From a virus: a stretch of DNA of 64,000 nucleotides. The notes under the pieces are model-generated. The model saw nothing but the letters and a program-made list of their open reading frames with translations, was not told the origin of the DNA and searched no databases. Made by a program: the position numbers and the translations under genes. Positions 9,472-18,485 of the stretch are shown here, in pieces. Location of the stretch: positions 1-64,000 of the IMG/VR virus record IMGVR_UViG_3300013116_000108. One strand, written 5' to 3'. Every line of letters begins with the position of its first letter. Position 1 is the first letter of the stretch.

Positions 9472-10458
9472 ATGAAATACCTAATAGTAGACACAGCAAA
9501 CACATTTTTTAGAGCAAGACATATCGCCTTTCGTGGTGCTTCACTTGACGAGAAAGTTGGACTAAGCATTCACATTACAATGAATAGTGTTAACAAAGTA
9601 TTCCGAAAGTTTCAAGCAGATCATGTAGTATTTTGCTTAGAAGGACGTAGTTGGCGTAAAGACTTTTACGAACCTTATAAAAAGAATAGACAAGTTGCTA
9701 GGTTGGCCCAAACAGATCAAGAAGCAGAAGAAGATAAAGTGTTTTGGGAAACATATGATGACCTCACATCATTCTTACGTGATAAAAGTAATTGTACTGT
9801 TCTTCGAAATGAAATAGCAGAAGCAGATGATCTTATTGCTAGATTTATTGCTAAACATCCAAATGATGAACATTTCATTATTAGTAGCGACACAGACTTT
9901 ATACAACTAATATCACCTACAGTTAAACAGTACAACGGTATTACAGATGAGTTACATACTACAGAAGGTATATTTAACGACAAAGGTAATAGGGTTCTTG
10001 ACAAGAAGACCAAAGAGCCCAAAGCAATACCAGATCCTAAATGGTTACTATTTGAGAAATGTATGAGAGGTGATACCAGCGATAACGTGTTTAGTGCTTT
10101 TCCTGGTGTTCGTAAAAAAGGTACAAAGAATAAAGTAGGACTATTAGAAGCCTTTGAGGACAAAGATCGTAAAGGTTTTAATTGGAACAACTTAATGCTA
10201 CAACGTTGGGTAGATCACAACGAAGTAGAACACAGGGTGTTAGATGATTATCAACGTAATGTTACATTGATTGATTTGACAGAACAACCTGAAGAAATAA
10301 AAAGTTTTATAGATGAAACTATTGATTCTATAGAACCTAAGAACTTTCCTATGGTAGGGGCAAGGTTCTTAAAATTTTGTGGAAAATATGACTTACAAAA
10401 AATTAGTGAGCAAATAGATAGTTATGCTCACTTCTTACAACTAGGATATAAGGAGTAA
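9472..10458 (+). CDS. rnh: RNase H / 5'-3' flap exonuclease (T4 Rnh type)
   Basis: The 328-residue product belongs to the FEN-1/T4 RNase H family. Visible signatures are the N-terminal metal site VDTANTFFRARH, the acidic EAEAD-D helix (AEADDLIARF), ISSDTDFIQL, and a later GDTSDNV loop that precedes the helix-hairpin-helix region. In T4 this enzyme removes RNA primers from Okazaki fragments. Its own strong promoter suggests early expression with the replication genes. Confidence 0.88.
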   Translation: MKYLIVDTANTFFRARHIAFRGASLDEKVGLSIHITMNSVNKVFRKFQADHVVFCLEGRSWRKDFYEPYKKNRQVARLAQTDQEAEEDKVFWETYDDLTSFLRDKSNCTVLRNEIAEADDLIARFIAKHPNDEHFIISSDTDFIQLISPTVKQYNGITDELHTTEGIFNDKGNRVLDKKTKEPKAIPDPKWLLFEKCMRGDTSDNVFSAFPGVRKKGTKNKVGLLEAFEDKDRKGFNWNNLMLQRWVDHNEVEHRVLDDYQRNVTLIDLTEQPEEIKSFIDETIDSIEPKNFPMVGARFLKFCGKYDLQKISEQIDSYAHFLQLGYKE

Positions 10459-10463
10459 TATCA

Positions 10464-10961
10464 ATGACAGTTAAGTTAAAAACAATAGTTAAAAATAACT
10501 TTTGGATACTAGAAGAAGATGGTACCAAAGTTGGAACAGTTAGTAAGAAAGATAAAAAGAATTATCAACTTCTTAGTTTACATCAAGATCAACCTGTTAC
10601 TATGACAATGACAGATATCATTAATAAATGGGGAGAGGATTGTTTTAAAGAACCAGTTAAAGTTGATGTAGAAAAAAGTATAACAACTGCCGGTGAAGTA
10701 TATCTACTTTTTGGATATCCTTGTGCTAGTAAACCAACAAATGAAATGTATGATGTACAACGTAAATTGCCTTTGTATACGAAAAATAACAAATCAAATA
10801 GTGTACATTCAGCAGGCTATTACATTGTAAAATATCCAAGCAACGGATGGTCGAGAGGGTTTTGTCCTAAGTTAGTTACATTAGAACGTTATCCGTATAA
10901 AGGCCCATTTAAAACTAAAGCAGATATGTCTTTGGCACTAAAGCAAAGTAGATACGAGTAA
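10464..10961 (+). CDS. Conserved phage-type hypothetical protein
   Basis: The 165-residue soluble protein starts after AGGAG, 5 bases behind the nuclease stop. It begins with a small beta-rich part (FWILEEDGTKVGTVSKKDKKNY) and ends with a basic segment. No named domain is recognised. Its position just after the flap nuclease suggests a nucleic-acid-related role, which is only inference. Confidence 0.55.
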   Translation: MTVKLKTIVKNNFWILEEDGTKVGTVSKKDKKNYQLLSLHQDQPVTMTMTDIINKWGEDCFKEPVKVDVEKSITTAGEVYLLFGYPCASKPTNEMYDVQRKLPLYTKNNKSNSVHSAGYYIVKYPSNGWSRGFCPKLVTLERYPYKGPFKTKADMSLALKQSRYE

Positions 10962-11188
10962 TGAGTTTACATATAGATAAATTTAGACAGTTAGTACAGG
11001 CAAACCAACAAAAACAGGCGTCTAGCACCGTCTTAGACACCCGTACAGCGACGGATTTATTACATAGCATTACTGAACTTCAAACAAAATTAATTAACGT
11101 ACAAGACGAATTAATTAACACACAAAAAAAACTTATAGATAGCCAAACTGTTAATGTAGAATTTGACGGAGAAAATTGGTCTAATTAA
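10961..11188 (+). CDS. Small coiled-coil hypothetical protein
   Basis: The 75-residue product overlaps the previous stop by one base (TAATG). Its middle is a heptad-like helix (ITELQTKLINVQDELINTQKKL), so it probably oligomerises through a coiled coil. No function is evident. Confidence 0.5.
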   Translation: MSLHIDKFRQLVQANQQKQASSTVLDTRTATDLLHSITELQTKLINVQDELINTQKKLIDSQTVNVEFDGENWSN

Positions 11189-11189
11189 A

Positions 11190-11240
11190 TACTCATATAA
11201 AAAGGGTTATATACTCATAGAATAATGATAAATACTCGTA
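11190..11240 (+). repeat. Three TACTC(A/G)TA repeats before gene 11257
   Basis: Copies lie at 11190-11197, 11212-11219 and 11233-11240, spaced 22 and 21 bases, about two helical turns. The third overlaps GATAAATA (11227-11234), a T4-late-type -10 element, and precedes the AGGAG of the next gene. The arrangement looks like a protein-binding array on a promoter. Confidence 0.45.
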
Positions 11241-11256
11241 TAATAGGAGTAATCAA

Positions 11257-11547
11257 GTGAGTAGACCAAAACCAGTTGTTATATTAGAACAAACAGATAA
11301 GAAGTCTTATCAGACAATTCAAGTATTAGCCAGTGACGGGATATGGGCAGTCTACTATGAAGACCGCCCCATTAATGTAAAAACATTTAATATGTTAGTA
11401 AGTTATCCTGGACCTAAATATAAAAAGGTGGCATTTTCCAATCCTGGTCATGCTATTAACTTAGCAAAGAAAATGAACTTAAAATACGACACTGATAGAT
11501 TTACCGTAGTGAAGTTAGACCGTGGCGAAAAAGTTCCCCTCCAATAA
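11257..11547 (+). CDS. Conserved phage-type hypothetical protein
   Basis: The start is a GTG at 11257 behind AGGAGTAATCAA. The 96-residue product is basic and beta-rich (YQTIQVLASDGIWAVYYEDRP) without membrane segments; no family is recognised. It overlaps the next gene by 26 bases, so the two are probably translationally coupled. Confidence 0.5.
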   Translation: MSRPKPVVILEQTDKKSYQTIQVLASDGIWAVYYEDRPINVKTFNMLVSYPGPKYKKVAFSNPGHAINLAKKMNLKYDTDRFTVVKLDRGEKVPLQ

Positions 11548-11908
11548 GTTAGAAATTACTCGAGCATTAATTCAACAATTAGACAATGTATCTGAAGAAG
11601 AAGCATTATCTCAATGGTGGAGAAATACACGAGTAGAATCAGGGTTAAGGCTAACTGAAGTTGGCTTTGAAGTGTTTGTACAGAAACTATTTGTAAAACG
11701 ATATACAATTTCAATAGAGCAATCAATAAAACATATTAGAAGCAATCCTAGGGTATTACTAGACTTGGACAAATATTTAACTTGCCCTTATTACTTTCCT
11801 CCTCGTAAACAGGCTATTGTGTTATTTGGCGAACAAGAAGCAAATATGGTGTCATTATACAACGGTGATATCATGCTTTATATGAAAAACACGTCTGCTT
11901 GGTACTAA
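11522..11908 (+). CDS. Hypothetical protein
   Basis: The 128-residue product starts at a GTG inside the end of the previous gene. It is mostly helical by eye and ends with an unusual aromatic segment (DIMLYMKNTSAWY). I do not recognise it. The 152 bases after it hold an AT-rich stretch and a promoter. Confidence 0.5.
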   Translation: MAKKFPSNKLEITRALIQQLDNVSEEEALSQWWRNTRVESGLRLTEVGFEVFVQKLFVKRYTISIEQSIKHIRSNPRVLLDLDKYLTCPYYFPPRKQAIVLFGEQEANMVSLYNGDIMLYMKNTSAWY

Positions 11909-11998
11909 ATTTAAGGCCAAAAATACCTAAAATCTAAAAAAAGATTAAAAAGCCTTATAAATCAATGGTTTACAAGCGAAAAAAAGACGTCAAAATGG

Positions 11999-12027
11999 TT
12001 GACAAATTGGCCGATAGACTGTATACT
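11999..12027 (+). promoter_or_regulatory. Sigma70-type promoter for the MoxR/VWA operon
   Basis: TTGACA (11999-12004) and TATACT (12022-12027) are 17 bases apart. The downstream leader carries AAAGGAG before the ATG at 12061. Confidence 0.8.
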
Positions 12028-12060
12028 GTAAGTATAGTTAATAAAAAGGAGTAAGAAAAT

Positions 12061-13170
12061 ATGTCAATAACAGAACACAGAACAGTAACTTCCGAGGGTG
12101 CTAAAAGAAGCATAACTAAAGCATTTGCTAAAAAGCGTCCTATTTTCCTTTGGGGGCCAATGGGTATTGGTAAATCCGAACTAGCACAAGGTTTGGTTGA
12201 TTCTGGTGAACTTGGTAATGCTTTACTAATTGATCTTAGAATGGCACTTATGGAACCTACAGATATTAAAGGTATTCCTTTTTATAATAAAGACACAGGT
12301 ACAATGGATTGGGCTCCACCAGTTGATTTACCTAGTAAAGAATTAGCAAAACAATATGACACAGTTGTATTGTTTTTAGACGAACTTAACTCTGCTCCTC
12401 CAAGTACACAGGCGGCGGCATACCAGTTAGTTCTTAACAGACGTGTTGGTAATTATGTATTACCTGAAAACGTTGTTATGATTGCGGCGGGTAATAGAGA
12501 AACTGATAAAGGTGTTGTTTACAGAATGCCTGCTCCGTTGGCAAACAGATTTTTACATTTGGAAATGAGAGTTGATTACGACAGTTGGTTGAACTGGGCC
12601 GTTAACAACGATATTCATTCTGATGTTATTGGACACATTACAGTTCATAAACAAGACTTGTTCGACTTTGATCCTAAAGGTTCAAGTCGTTCTTTTGCTA
12701 CACCTCGTTCTTGGACATTTGTTTCAGAACTAATCGATGATGATGATTTAGATGATGAAACATTTACTGATTTGGTTTCTGGTGCGATTGGTGAAGGCAT
12801 TGCTGTTAAGTTTATGGCAACTAGGAAGGCTAGAAACAAACTTCCTAACCCAACTGAAATTTTAGAAGGTAAGATTAAAACACTTGACAAAGATGTTGAA
12901 ATGTCAGGTCGTTATTCACTTACAATGTCTATGTGTTATGAGTTACGTGAAAGAGCTCAAAAATCAGGAGCAAGTACTCAAAAATATATTGAGAACTTCT
13001 TAAGGTTTATGATGGACAACTTCGATGCCGAACTTACTGTAATGGGAGCTCAGACTGCCATTGTAAGATACGGTATTAATGTTAAGCCTAAAGAACTTCC
13101 GAGCTTTAACGAGTTCCACGAAAGGTTCGGTAAGTATATTAGAAAAGCTCGTTCAATGGATGAGAAATAG
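12061..13170 (+). CDS. MoxR-type AAA+ ATPase
   Basis: The 369-residue protein has Walker A GPMGIGKS near residue 32, Walker B VVLFLDELNSAP near residue 100, and the AAGNRETDKG sensor strand, as in MoxR ATPases. These usually work with a VWA-domain partner to remodel proteins or insert metal cofactors, and the partner follows 9 bases later. In a phage, a role in assembly or host takeover is inferred only. Confidence 0.85.
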   Translation: MSITEHRTVTSEGAKRSITKAFAKKRPIFLWGPMGIGKSELAQGLVDSGELGNALLIDLRMALMEPTDIKGIPFYNKDTGTMDWAPPVDLPSKELAKQYDTVVLFLDELNSAPPSTQAAAYQLVLNRRVGNYVLPENVVMIAAGNRETDKGVVYRMPAPLANRFLHLEMRVDYDSWLNWAVNNDIHSDVIGHITVHKQDLFDFDPKGSSRSFATPRSWTFVSELIDDDDLDDETFTDLVSGAIGEGIAVKFMATRKARNKLPNPTEILEGKIKTLDKDVEMSGRYSLTMSMCYELRERAQKSGASTQKYIENFLRFMMDNFDAELTVMGAQTAIVRYGINVKPKELPSFNEFHERFGKYIRKARSMDEK

Positions 13171-13179
13171 GAGGCTTTG

Positions 13180-14475
13180 ATGTCAAATATTAATCCTACC
13201 GCAAAAGAAGATATCAAACCTGGCTGTGAAGTTGGGTTTGAAACTGACCCTAAGTTAGATCTTAAGGTACGTGAGCAACTAGTTCAAGCAAGAATTGGTT
13301 TGCTTATACTTCATCCTTTTTATGGTAACCTTGCTTTAAGACTTAAACTTGTTAATGCTGATGCTTGGTGTCCAACTGCCGCAACTGATGGCAGACACTT
13401 TTTTTACAATACTAAGTTTATTGAAAAACTAACAGACGGTGAAATACTATTTTTAATGGGACATGAAATACTTCATGTAGTTTACGACCATATGGCTAGG
13501 AACCAAGGACGTAACCCACAGTTATCAAATATTGCCGCTGACTATTGTGTTAATGGTGACTTGGTACAAAACAAAGTTGGTACTCCTATTAAAGTAGTTC
13601 CTATTTTACACGAAACAAAATATTACGGTTGGTCATTTGAAAAAGTATATGACGACCTTTATGAGAATGCTGAAAAAATTGACATGGACGACTTGCTTGA
13701 AAAAATGTTAGATGAACATTTAGATGGTGATAGCGGAGATGGTGATTCAAACGGTAATCAAGAAACTGACGAAAACGGTAACCCTGTTAGTAAGAGCAAA
13801 CCTAAACTATCTGAAAAAGATCGTAGACAAATTAAAGATGAAATGAAAGAGGCAGTATTAAATGCGGCCGCGGCGGCTGGTAATAGTGCTGGTAACATTC
13901 CACAAGGTGTTAAAAGACTTATTGAACAATGGACCGCTCCTAAATTAGATTGGAGAGAAATACTTCAACAACAGATACAATCGACTATTAAGAACGACTT
14001 TACTTTCCAAAAGATTAACAGACGTTCTTGGCACATGGATGCCATTCTTCCGGGAATGGACAATGATGAAAAAATTGATATTTGTCTTTGTGTTGACATG
14101 TCAGGATCTGTTTCAAGTACAATGATAAAAGATTTCTTTAGTGAAGTTAAAGGTATTACTGATATGTACGAAGACTTTAACATTCAACTATGGTGCTTTG
14201 ATACTGAAGTATATGGATATAAGAAATTTGATCCAACTAACATTGATGAATTGTTAGACTATACTCCGTTAGGTGGAGGTGGTACAGAATTTGATGTTAA
14301 CTGGACATTTATGAAAGAACATGACATTGTACCTAAGAAATTAATTATGTTCACAGACGGTTACCCGTGGGGTAGTTGGGGTGACGAAAACTACTGTGAT
14401 ACAGTTTTTATTATTCACGGTGCTAAAGATGTTACTGCTCCGTTTGGTGTTACTTGTCATTACGAGGAGGCTTAA
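13180..14475 (+). CDS. VWA-like metallopeptidase-domain protein
   Basis: I place the start at ATG 13180 after AGGAGG (a TTG at 13177 is less likely). The 431-residue product has an N-terminal metallopeptidase-like part with GHEILHVVYDH, an HExxH zinc motif with a further His. An acidic, Ser/Asn-rich linker follows at about residues 190-230. The C-terminal VWA-like domain has DICLCVDMSGSVS (MIDAS) and MFTDGYPWG. It pairs with the MoxR ATPase directly upstream. Confidence 0.85.
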   Translation: MSNINPTAKEDIKPGCEVGFETDPKLDLKVREQLVQARIGLLILHPFYGNLALRLKLVNADAWCPTAATDGRHFFYNTKFIEKLTDGEILFLMGHEILHVVYDHMARNQGRNPQLSNIAADYCVNGDLVQNKVGTPIKVVPILHETKYYGWSFEKVYDDLYENAEKIDMDDLLEKMLDEHLDGDSGDGDSNGNQETDENGNPVSKSKPKLSEKDRRQIKDEMKEAVLNAAAAAGNSAGNIPQGVKRLIEQWTAPKLDWREILQQQIQSTIKNDFTFQKINRRSWHMDAILPGMDNDEKIDICLCVDMSGSVSSTMIKDFFSEVKGITDMYEDFNIQLWCFDTEVYGYKKFDPTNIDELLDYTPLGGGGTEFDVNWTFMKEHDIVPKKLIMFTDGYPWGSWGDENYCDTVFIIHGAKDVTAPFGVTCHYEEA

Positions 14476-14645
14476 TGACATTACTATTTTGGGCAGGATT
14501 ATATTTTGTTGTTTATATAGCATTATGGCTTTTGGCCAATATGCTACCAATACTAGGAACCATAATTAAAGGATTGCTTCTTATAGCATCTTTTATATTT
14601 TGGTTCTTTTGGTTTATAGCATTAATTTTAACGGTATTTGGATAA
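14475..14645 (+). CDS. Small hydrophobic membrane protein
   Basis: Starting at ATG 14475 (GAGGAGG upstream, one-base overlap with the previous stop), this 56-residue protein is almost entirely hydrophobic, with two or three aromatic-rich membrane segments separated by a short LPILGT turn. A holin-like role would fit its size but nothing in the sequence proves it. Confidence 0.55.
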   Translation: MTLLFWAGLYFVVYIALWLLANMLPILGTIIKGLLLIASFIFWFFWFIALILTVFG

Positions 14646-14935
14646 TGGAAAATGTTAACCCACTAAACGTATTAGGTAAACGAGTAGTACCTAATTTACC
14701 CCTACATTTTACTAAAATTAGTATTCCATGCGATTCATGGAGAGTTGGGGACAAGATTAAAGAACTAAAATACTGGATCTATACTTCATTAGAAGGTAGG
14801 TATTGGGTAGGCGAAGCAAGTGACGACTATTCATTTACTACCACCAATACTATTACAGTAGGATTTGAAGATTCAAGCGAAGCCACATATTTTAGTTTGG
14901 CCTATCCACAAGAAGATCAAGAAGATAGATTTTAA
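14645..14935 (+). CDS. Hypothetical protein
   Basis: The ATG at 14645 overlaps the preceding stop. The 96-residue product looks like a small beta-rich soluble protein (KELKYWIYTSLEGRYWVGEAS). It is unrecognised, and an acidic tail ends it. The 87 bases that follow are AT-rich and lead to the next ribosome site. Confidence 0.5.
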   Translation: MENVNPLNVLGKRVVPNLPLHFTKISIPCDSWRVGDKIKELKYWIYTSLEGRYWVGEASDDYSFTTTNTITVGFEDSSEATYFSLAYPQEDQEDRF

Positions 14936-15022
14936 ACCAGAAATTCATTTAATTGATTCTTTTTTAAGTAAATAATAATAGCATATAATGAAATAGTTAT
15001 ATGTATAACAATGGAGATAATA

Positions 15023-15376
15023 ATGACAGACGATACAAAAAATACTGAAGCAGAAGCAACGACAGAGACTACTGCTCCAGAAACTAAACCAGAAGCACCA
15101 GCAGGTGGTCCTGGATTAACTCTAGGTGATCTACGTTTAGTTGCTAGAATCATTCAGATTTCAAGCGAACGTGGAGCCATTAGAGCAGACGAAATGGCAA
15201 CTGTTGGAGATCTATATAATAGATTAGTACAATGGTTAAACTCAATTCAGCCAGCGCCTAAACCAGAAGGCGACGGAACTACACCAGTACCGGGTACTGC
15301 TGAATTACCAAACGATGAAACACCTACTGAAGAATCAACTGATTCAGATTCCAAGGAAGGAAACACAGGAGAATAA
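15023..15376 (+). CDS. Acidic protein with disordered flanks
   Basis: The start is ATG 15023 after TGGAG. The 117-residue product has Glu/Thr/Pro-rich low-complexity ends around a compact core (LTLGDLRLVARIIQISSERGAIRADEM, VGDLYNRLVQWL). Similar acidic proteins with this core occur in marine T4-like phages, as far as I recall. Function is unknown. Confidence 0.55.
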   Translation: MTDDTKNTEAEATTETTAPETKPEAPAGGPGLTLGDLRLVARIIQISSERGAIRADEMATVGDLYNRLVQWLNSIQPAPKPEGDGTTPVPGTAELPNDETPTEESTDSDSKEGNTGE

Positions 15377-15377
15377 C

Positions 15378-16013
15378 ATGGCCTCATCAATTAAGCATAC
15401 AGGCACTCACAACGGAAAAAAAGTTGTAGTCTTGTTTAGGCAAACTCCAAACGAAGATCACATGGCTCTAGTAGTTTACAGTGATAGTATGCCATCATTA
15501 ATTCACGATGCCGTTATGGAGTGTGTTCAAAGTGATGTTGGGCAACAAGCAGATAATTTTGCTGATGCTCTACAAAGAAAAACTATGACCGATGGGAGAG
15601 TTGCTTTAACAGTACTCCACCAAGAAGGTTATATTAAGAAGGTCCAAACTAACCAAGTTATAATGACACCTAATGCTAAATCTACAGTAAGATTAGATGA
15701 GCTAAATGATGTTGTTAACAAACTAAAAGAAGGTGGAGAAGCCGCTGAAAGAATGAGAGAACTAGACCAAAATGCTGGTATGGTATCTCCGCAACCTCGT
15801 GGCAGAGACGTAGGCGAACCTATGATTGCTGAACGTACTCAAAATAATTCTGCTCTCGGCGATGAAGACCTTGCTAATAACTTGTTAAATCAGGCTAAAG
15901 GATTTGAAGACGAAGCCGTTAAGTTAAGGGAACAAGCATATGACTTGAATCCTGATCTTAGACCTCGTCGTGGTCGACCTGCTAAAAAGACCACGTCCGA
16001 TGTCAAAGCATAA
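15378..16013 (+). CDS. Hypothetical protein with basic AT-hook-like tail
   Basis: The start is ATG 15378 after AGGAG. The 211-residue product has a beta-rich N-terminal part (GKKVVVLFRQTPNEDHMALVVY), a helical middle and a C-terminus RPRRGRPAKKTT. That tail contains the RGRP core of an AT-hook, suggesting DNA contact. It overlaps the next gene by 14 bases. No family name can be given. Confidence 0.55.
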   Translation: MASSIKHTGTHNGKKVVVLFRQTPNEDHMALVVYSDSMPSLIHDAVMECVQSDVGQQADNFADALQRKTMTDGRVALTVLHQEGYIKKVQTNQVIMTPNAKSTVRLDELNDVVNKLKEGGEAAERMRELDQNAGMVSPQPRGRDVGEPMIAERTQNNSALGDEDLANNLLNQAKGFEDEAVKLREQAYDLNPDLRPRRGRPAKKTTSDVKA

Positions 16014-16329
16014 TGACAAGGAAATTGATTACGATAAAATAATACAATCTCAATGGAGTGATCTGTTATCAGAGATTCCAATGGAGGATGTACCATTAGA
16101 AGTAATTAATAAAGTTTTAATCCATTTTAAGAATGGAAAAATAAAATCTGTCGATATCTCTGGTATAGCAGATTCTGATTTAGATTATAGAAAATTAGAA
16201 TCTGCTTTACAACGACAACTAGACAGATTAGCCGACGAAATAAAAACTGTGGATTGGGTAATTAATAGTAAAAAAATTATTGATACAGTCGAAGATGCTA
16301 AGACTGAATTGTTTAAGGATAAAAAGTAA
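16000..16329 (+). CDS. Hypothetical protein
   Basis: The 109-residue acidic, helical protein starts at ATG 16000 inside the end of the previous gene. A longer frame opening at 15970 is possible but deeper in overlap. No motifs are recognised. Confidence 0.5.
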   Translation: MSKHNDKEIDYDKIIQSQWSDLLSEIPMEDVPLEVINKVLIHFKNGKIKSVDISGIADSDLDYRKLESALQRQLDRLADEIKTVDWVINSKKIIDTVEDAKTELFKDKK

Positions 16330-16358
16330 CTCTGGGGCGGGAGAAACGGTGCTACTAA

Positions 16359-16901
16359 ATGACAGAAACAATACGAATACATAATCCAACAACCTTAACT
16401 AACTTCCTCAAACTATGTAAACATATGGGCTTCGCAAATAACGAAAGCCTTACTGCTTTAAAGTGGCAATGGTTATTAGATAATAAAGGATCTTGGTGGG
16501 GTACAGTTTTAAGAGGTAATATAATTGCTGTAAGTGGCATACATCCTTTTAAAGATGGGTACCGAGCATTGTTTAGAGGAGTACAAACATTTCAAAGACC
16601 AGCAGGATTAAATAAATACCATATGTCTAGTTATGGCTTTGCTGAACACTTACCTGTACAAATAGAGTGGGCTCAGGTTATGTCTAATGACACAGATGTT
16701 CCAATATATATTACTACCAATGTCGACAACGATGCTAGTGGTAAAATGCTTCGAGTAAATAAAATTTTTAGCATTTTAGAGAAGCAAAAAATAGTTGACT
16801 TTGTAGGCGAAGAGGATGTATACTATACTAAACAAAACATATGGAAATTAAACAAGAAAGAATATTATGGATATAGATCTAAAACATTTAAAAAATATTA
16901 A
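16359..16901 (+). CDS. Putative GNAT-fold protein
   Basis: The 180-residue product has the size and strand pattern of an N-acetyltransferase (WGTVLRGNIIAVSGIHPFKDGYRALFRG, then a later VPIYITTNVDN strand), but the acetyl-CoA loop is not clear. It begins a small cluster with a membrane protein, an adenylate-forming enzyme and a P-loop protein. The cluster could modify a small molecule or glycan; that is inference. Confidence 0.4.
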   Translation: MTETIRIHNPTTLTNFLKLCKHMGFANNESLTALKWQWLLDNKGSWWGTVLRGNIIAVSGIHPFKDGYRALFRGVQTFQRPAGLNKYHMSSYGFAEHLPVQIEWAQVMSNDTDVPIYITTNVDNDASGKMLRVNKIFSILEKQKIVDFVGEEDVYYTKQNIWKLNKKEYYGYRSKTFKKY

Positions 16902-17088
16902 AACAGGCTATTTTAAGCATTTTGCCTATGCTACTTACTTTAACTTTTTAGCATTATTAGTTTTTATTACAGGAACTATACATAGCATTTTTCCATTTGT
17001 ATTCGCTTTTACACCATACAAGTTAGCAAAGAAGATAGTAGATGGAACTGAAAAACACCTTATCAAAAATACTAAAAGAAGGAACTGA
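16867..17088 (+). CDS. Small membrane protein (DUF6356-like)
   Basis: The 73-residue protein has a central hydrophobic helix with the pattern GYFKH...FLALLVFITGTIHSIFPF, which resembles the DUF6356 family of small membrane proteins. It overlaps the genes on both sides (35 and 47 bases), indicating coupled translation. Function of the family is unknown to me. Confidence 0.5.
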   Translation: MDIDLKHLKNIKTGYFKHFAYATYFNFLALLVFITGTIHSIFPFVFAFTPYKLAKKIVDGTEKHLIKNTKRRN

Positions 17089-17752
17089 TCTTTTAACTAG
17101 CGGTACTACAGGTGCCCCAAAAGTAATATTCCAAACTCCTGAAAAATTATATCATGCTAATAAGTCAGCAATAGATAGCCAACAACTTACAAAACAATCT
17201 AAAATTTATACAGTATGTAAAATGACACATGCTGGTGGCCTACTGGCTCAAACGTTACCAGGCTTCTCTATAGGTGCTGATATTACCGTTGTAAACTTCA
17301 ATGCTTACGAGTTTAATAAAGAGATAACAAAGTATACACATACTCACTTAACACCTACACACGGGCGTATTTTAGCCCTTACAAAAGGTTTTAAACACTT
17401 AAACTTAACAGGTATCCATGTTACCTGTGGCAGTGATCCTGTACCATGGGAAATGATAGAATCATTTGTTTCTAAAGGTGCTACATTTACTACTAATTGG
17501 GGAATGAGTGAAGTTGGACCTTGTGCTATTAACACCACCTTTACAAGTATGGATCAAGTAGCAGATTATAAGTCTAGAAGTATAAAAGGTGCTACATTAT
17601 TAGGTGATCAAGCATATTGTTCTGTGGATATACGTGACAATGAATTGTATGTCAAAGGTGACATAAGTGTACATGGTAACAAATGGTTTGCTACTGGAGA
17701 TATGATTACTGTGAATAGTAATGGGGAGTTTTATTATCTTGGACGAAAGTAA
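17042..17752 (+). CDS. Minimal adenylate-forming (ANL superfamily) enzyme core
   Basis: This 236-residue protein has adenylation motif A3 (LLTSGTTGAPK) almost at its N-terminus, A5 (NWGMSEVGP) in the middle, and A7/A8 (WFATGDM, YYLGRK) at the very end. Full-length acyl/aryl-CoA ligases are 450-600 residues; here the N-terminal subdomain and the mobile C-terminal domain are absent. No stop-interrupted remainder is visible on either side because other genes fill both flanks. It may be a stand-alone adenylation core, an enzyme needing a partner, or a decayed AMP ligase. The closest full-length relatives by feel are MenE-type ligases. Confidence 0.7.
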   Translation: MELKNTLSKILKEGTDLLTSGTTGAPKVIFQTPEKLYHANKSAIDSQQLTKQSKIYTVCKMTHAGGLLAQTLPGFSIGADITVVNFNAYEFNKEITKYTHTHLTPTHGRILALTKGFKHLNLTGIHVTCGSDPVPWEMIESFVSKGATFTTNWGMSEVGPCAINTTFTSMDQVADYKSRSIKGATLLGDQAYCSVDIRDNELYVKGDISVHGNKWFATGDMITVNSNGEFYYLGRK

Positions 17753-18485
17753 ATTAATATTTGTTAGTTTTGAAAAAGGATGCGGTGGTCACAGTATTGC
17801 TAGAACACTATGTTCGTTGCCAAATGTATATTGGTACAGTAATAAGAATAATGGCATACATCCTTGGAATGTTGCTAGTGCTAAAACTAGTGATATTAGA
17901 CAACGAAAAGTTGCTCCAAAACACTTTGATCGAGAAATGGAAAATGGCGATAGATTGCCTCCTATGTACGATTATGTACAAGACTATATTAATGATATTG
18001 ACTGGTATTTAAGAGCCATCTTTTATCCTGCCATCAAAAAAGCACAGCGACAGACGTCTAAAATGCTTGTTTTTCCGACTCATTTAACCACTTTTCAGTT
18101 AAGGCAGTACTTTGGTACTAGTGCCTGCTTAAACGTGTTATACGACCCCTTAAAAGCGTCTAAACGGTACATTACTACTGTTAGTAAGTTCCCTGCTTAT
18201 GTTAAATTTAACGGTATAATACCTAAAGATAACGAGTATTTAAAATGGTTAGAATCCATACATACCATAAAACCAAAGTTTACAGTAGCAGATGTTTGGG
18301 CTATGAAAAAGCATAATAAACTGTATGATAAACGTTTTGAAGAAGAATATTACAACGAAATACAAACCCAAATGAACGACCGATTAATAGTTCGCGAAGG
18401 TGCTCAAAGGGATAGTACTGTTTGTACTATTCATCAAGATAAAATTGATTGGAAAAAAGTTAAGACTTATTTAAATTCGTTGTAG
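17739..18485 (+). CDS. P-loop protein, sulfotransferase-like
   Basis: The product starts at a TTG (17739, GGGGAG upstream) or at ATG 17721 without a good box; either start overlaps the ligase gene. Its N-terminus LIFVSFEKGCGGHSIARTL is a strand followed by a glycine-rich loop that resembles the PAPS-binding loop of sulfotransferases. A protein with the same opening (PGMGGHFFQR) is encoded at 52251-53000. The assignment is weak because other sulfotransferase motifs are not obvious. It converges with uvdE, overlapping it by 19 bases. Confidence 0.4.
   Translation: MDESKLIFVSFEKGCGGHSIARTLCSLPNVYWYSNKNNGIHPWNVASAKTSDIRQRKVAPKHFDREMENGDRLPPMYDYVQDYINDIDWYLRAIFYPAIKKAQRQTSKMLVFPTHLTTFQLRQYFGTSACLNVLYDPLKASKRYITTVSKFPAYVKFNGIIPKDNEYLKWLESIHTIKPKFTVADVWAMKKHNKLYDKRFEEEYYNEIQTQMNDRLIVREGAQRDSTVCTIHQDKIDWKKVKTYLNSL

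Noticed and set aside
9717-10190. 157-codon minus-strand frame inside the RNase H-like gene
   Set aside because: It lies wholly within a clear nuclease gene on the other strand and encodes no recognisable motif.
14475-14645. Holin
   Set aside because: Size and hydrophobicity fit, but many small phage membrane proteins look the same and no lysis gene is adjacent.
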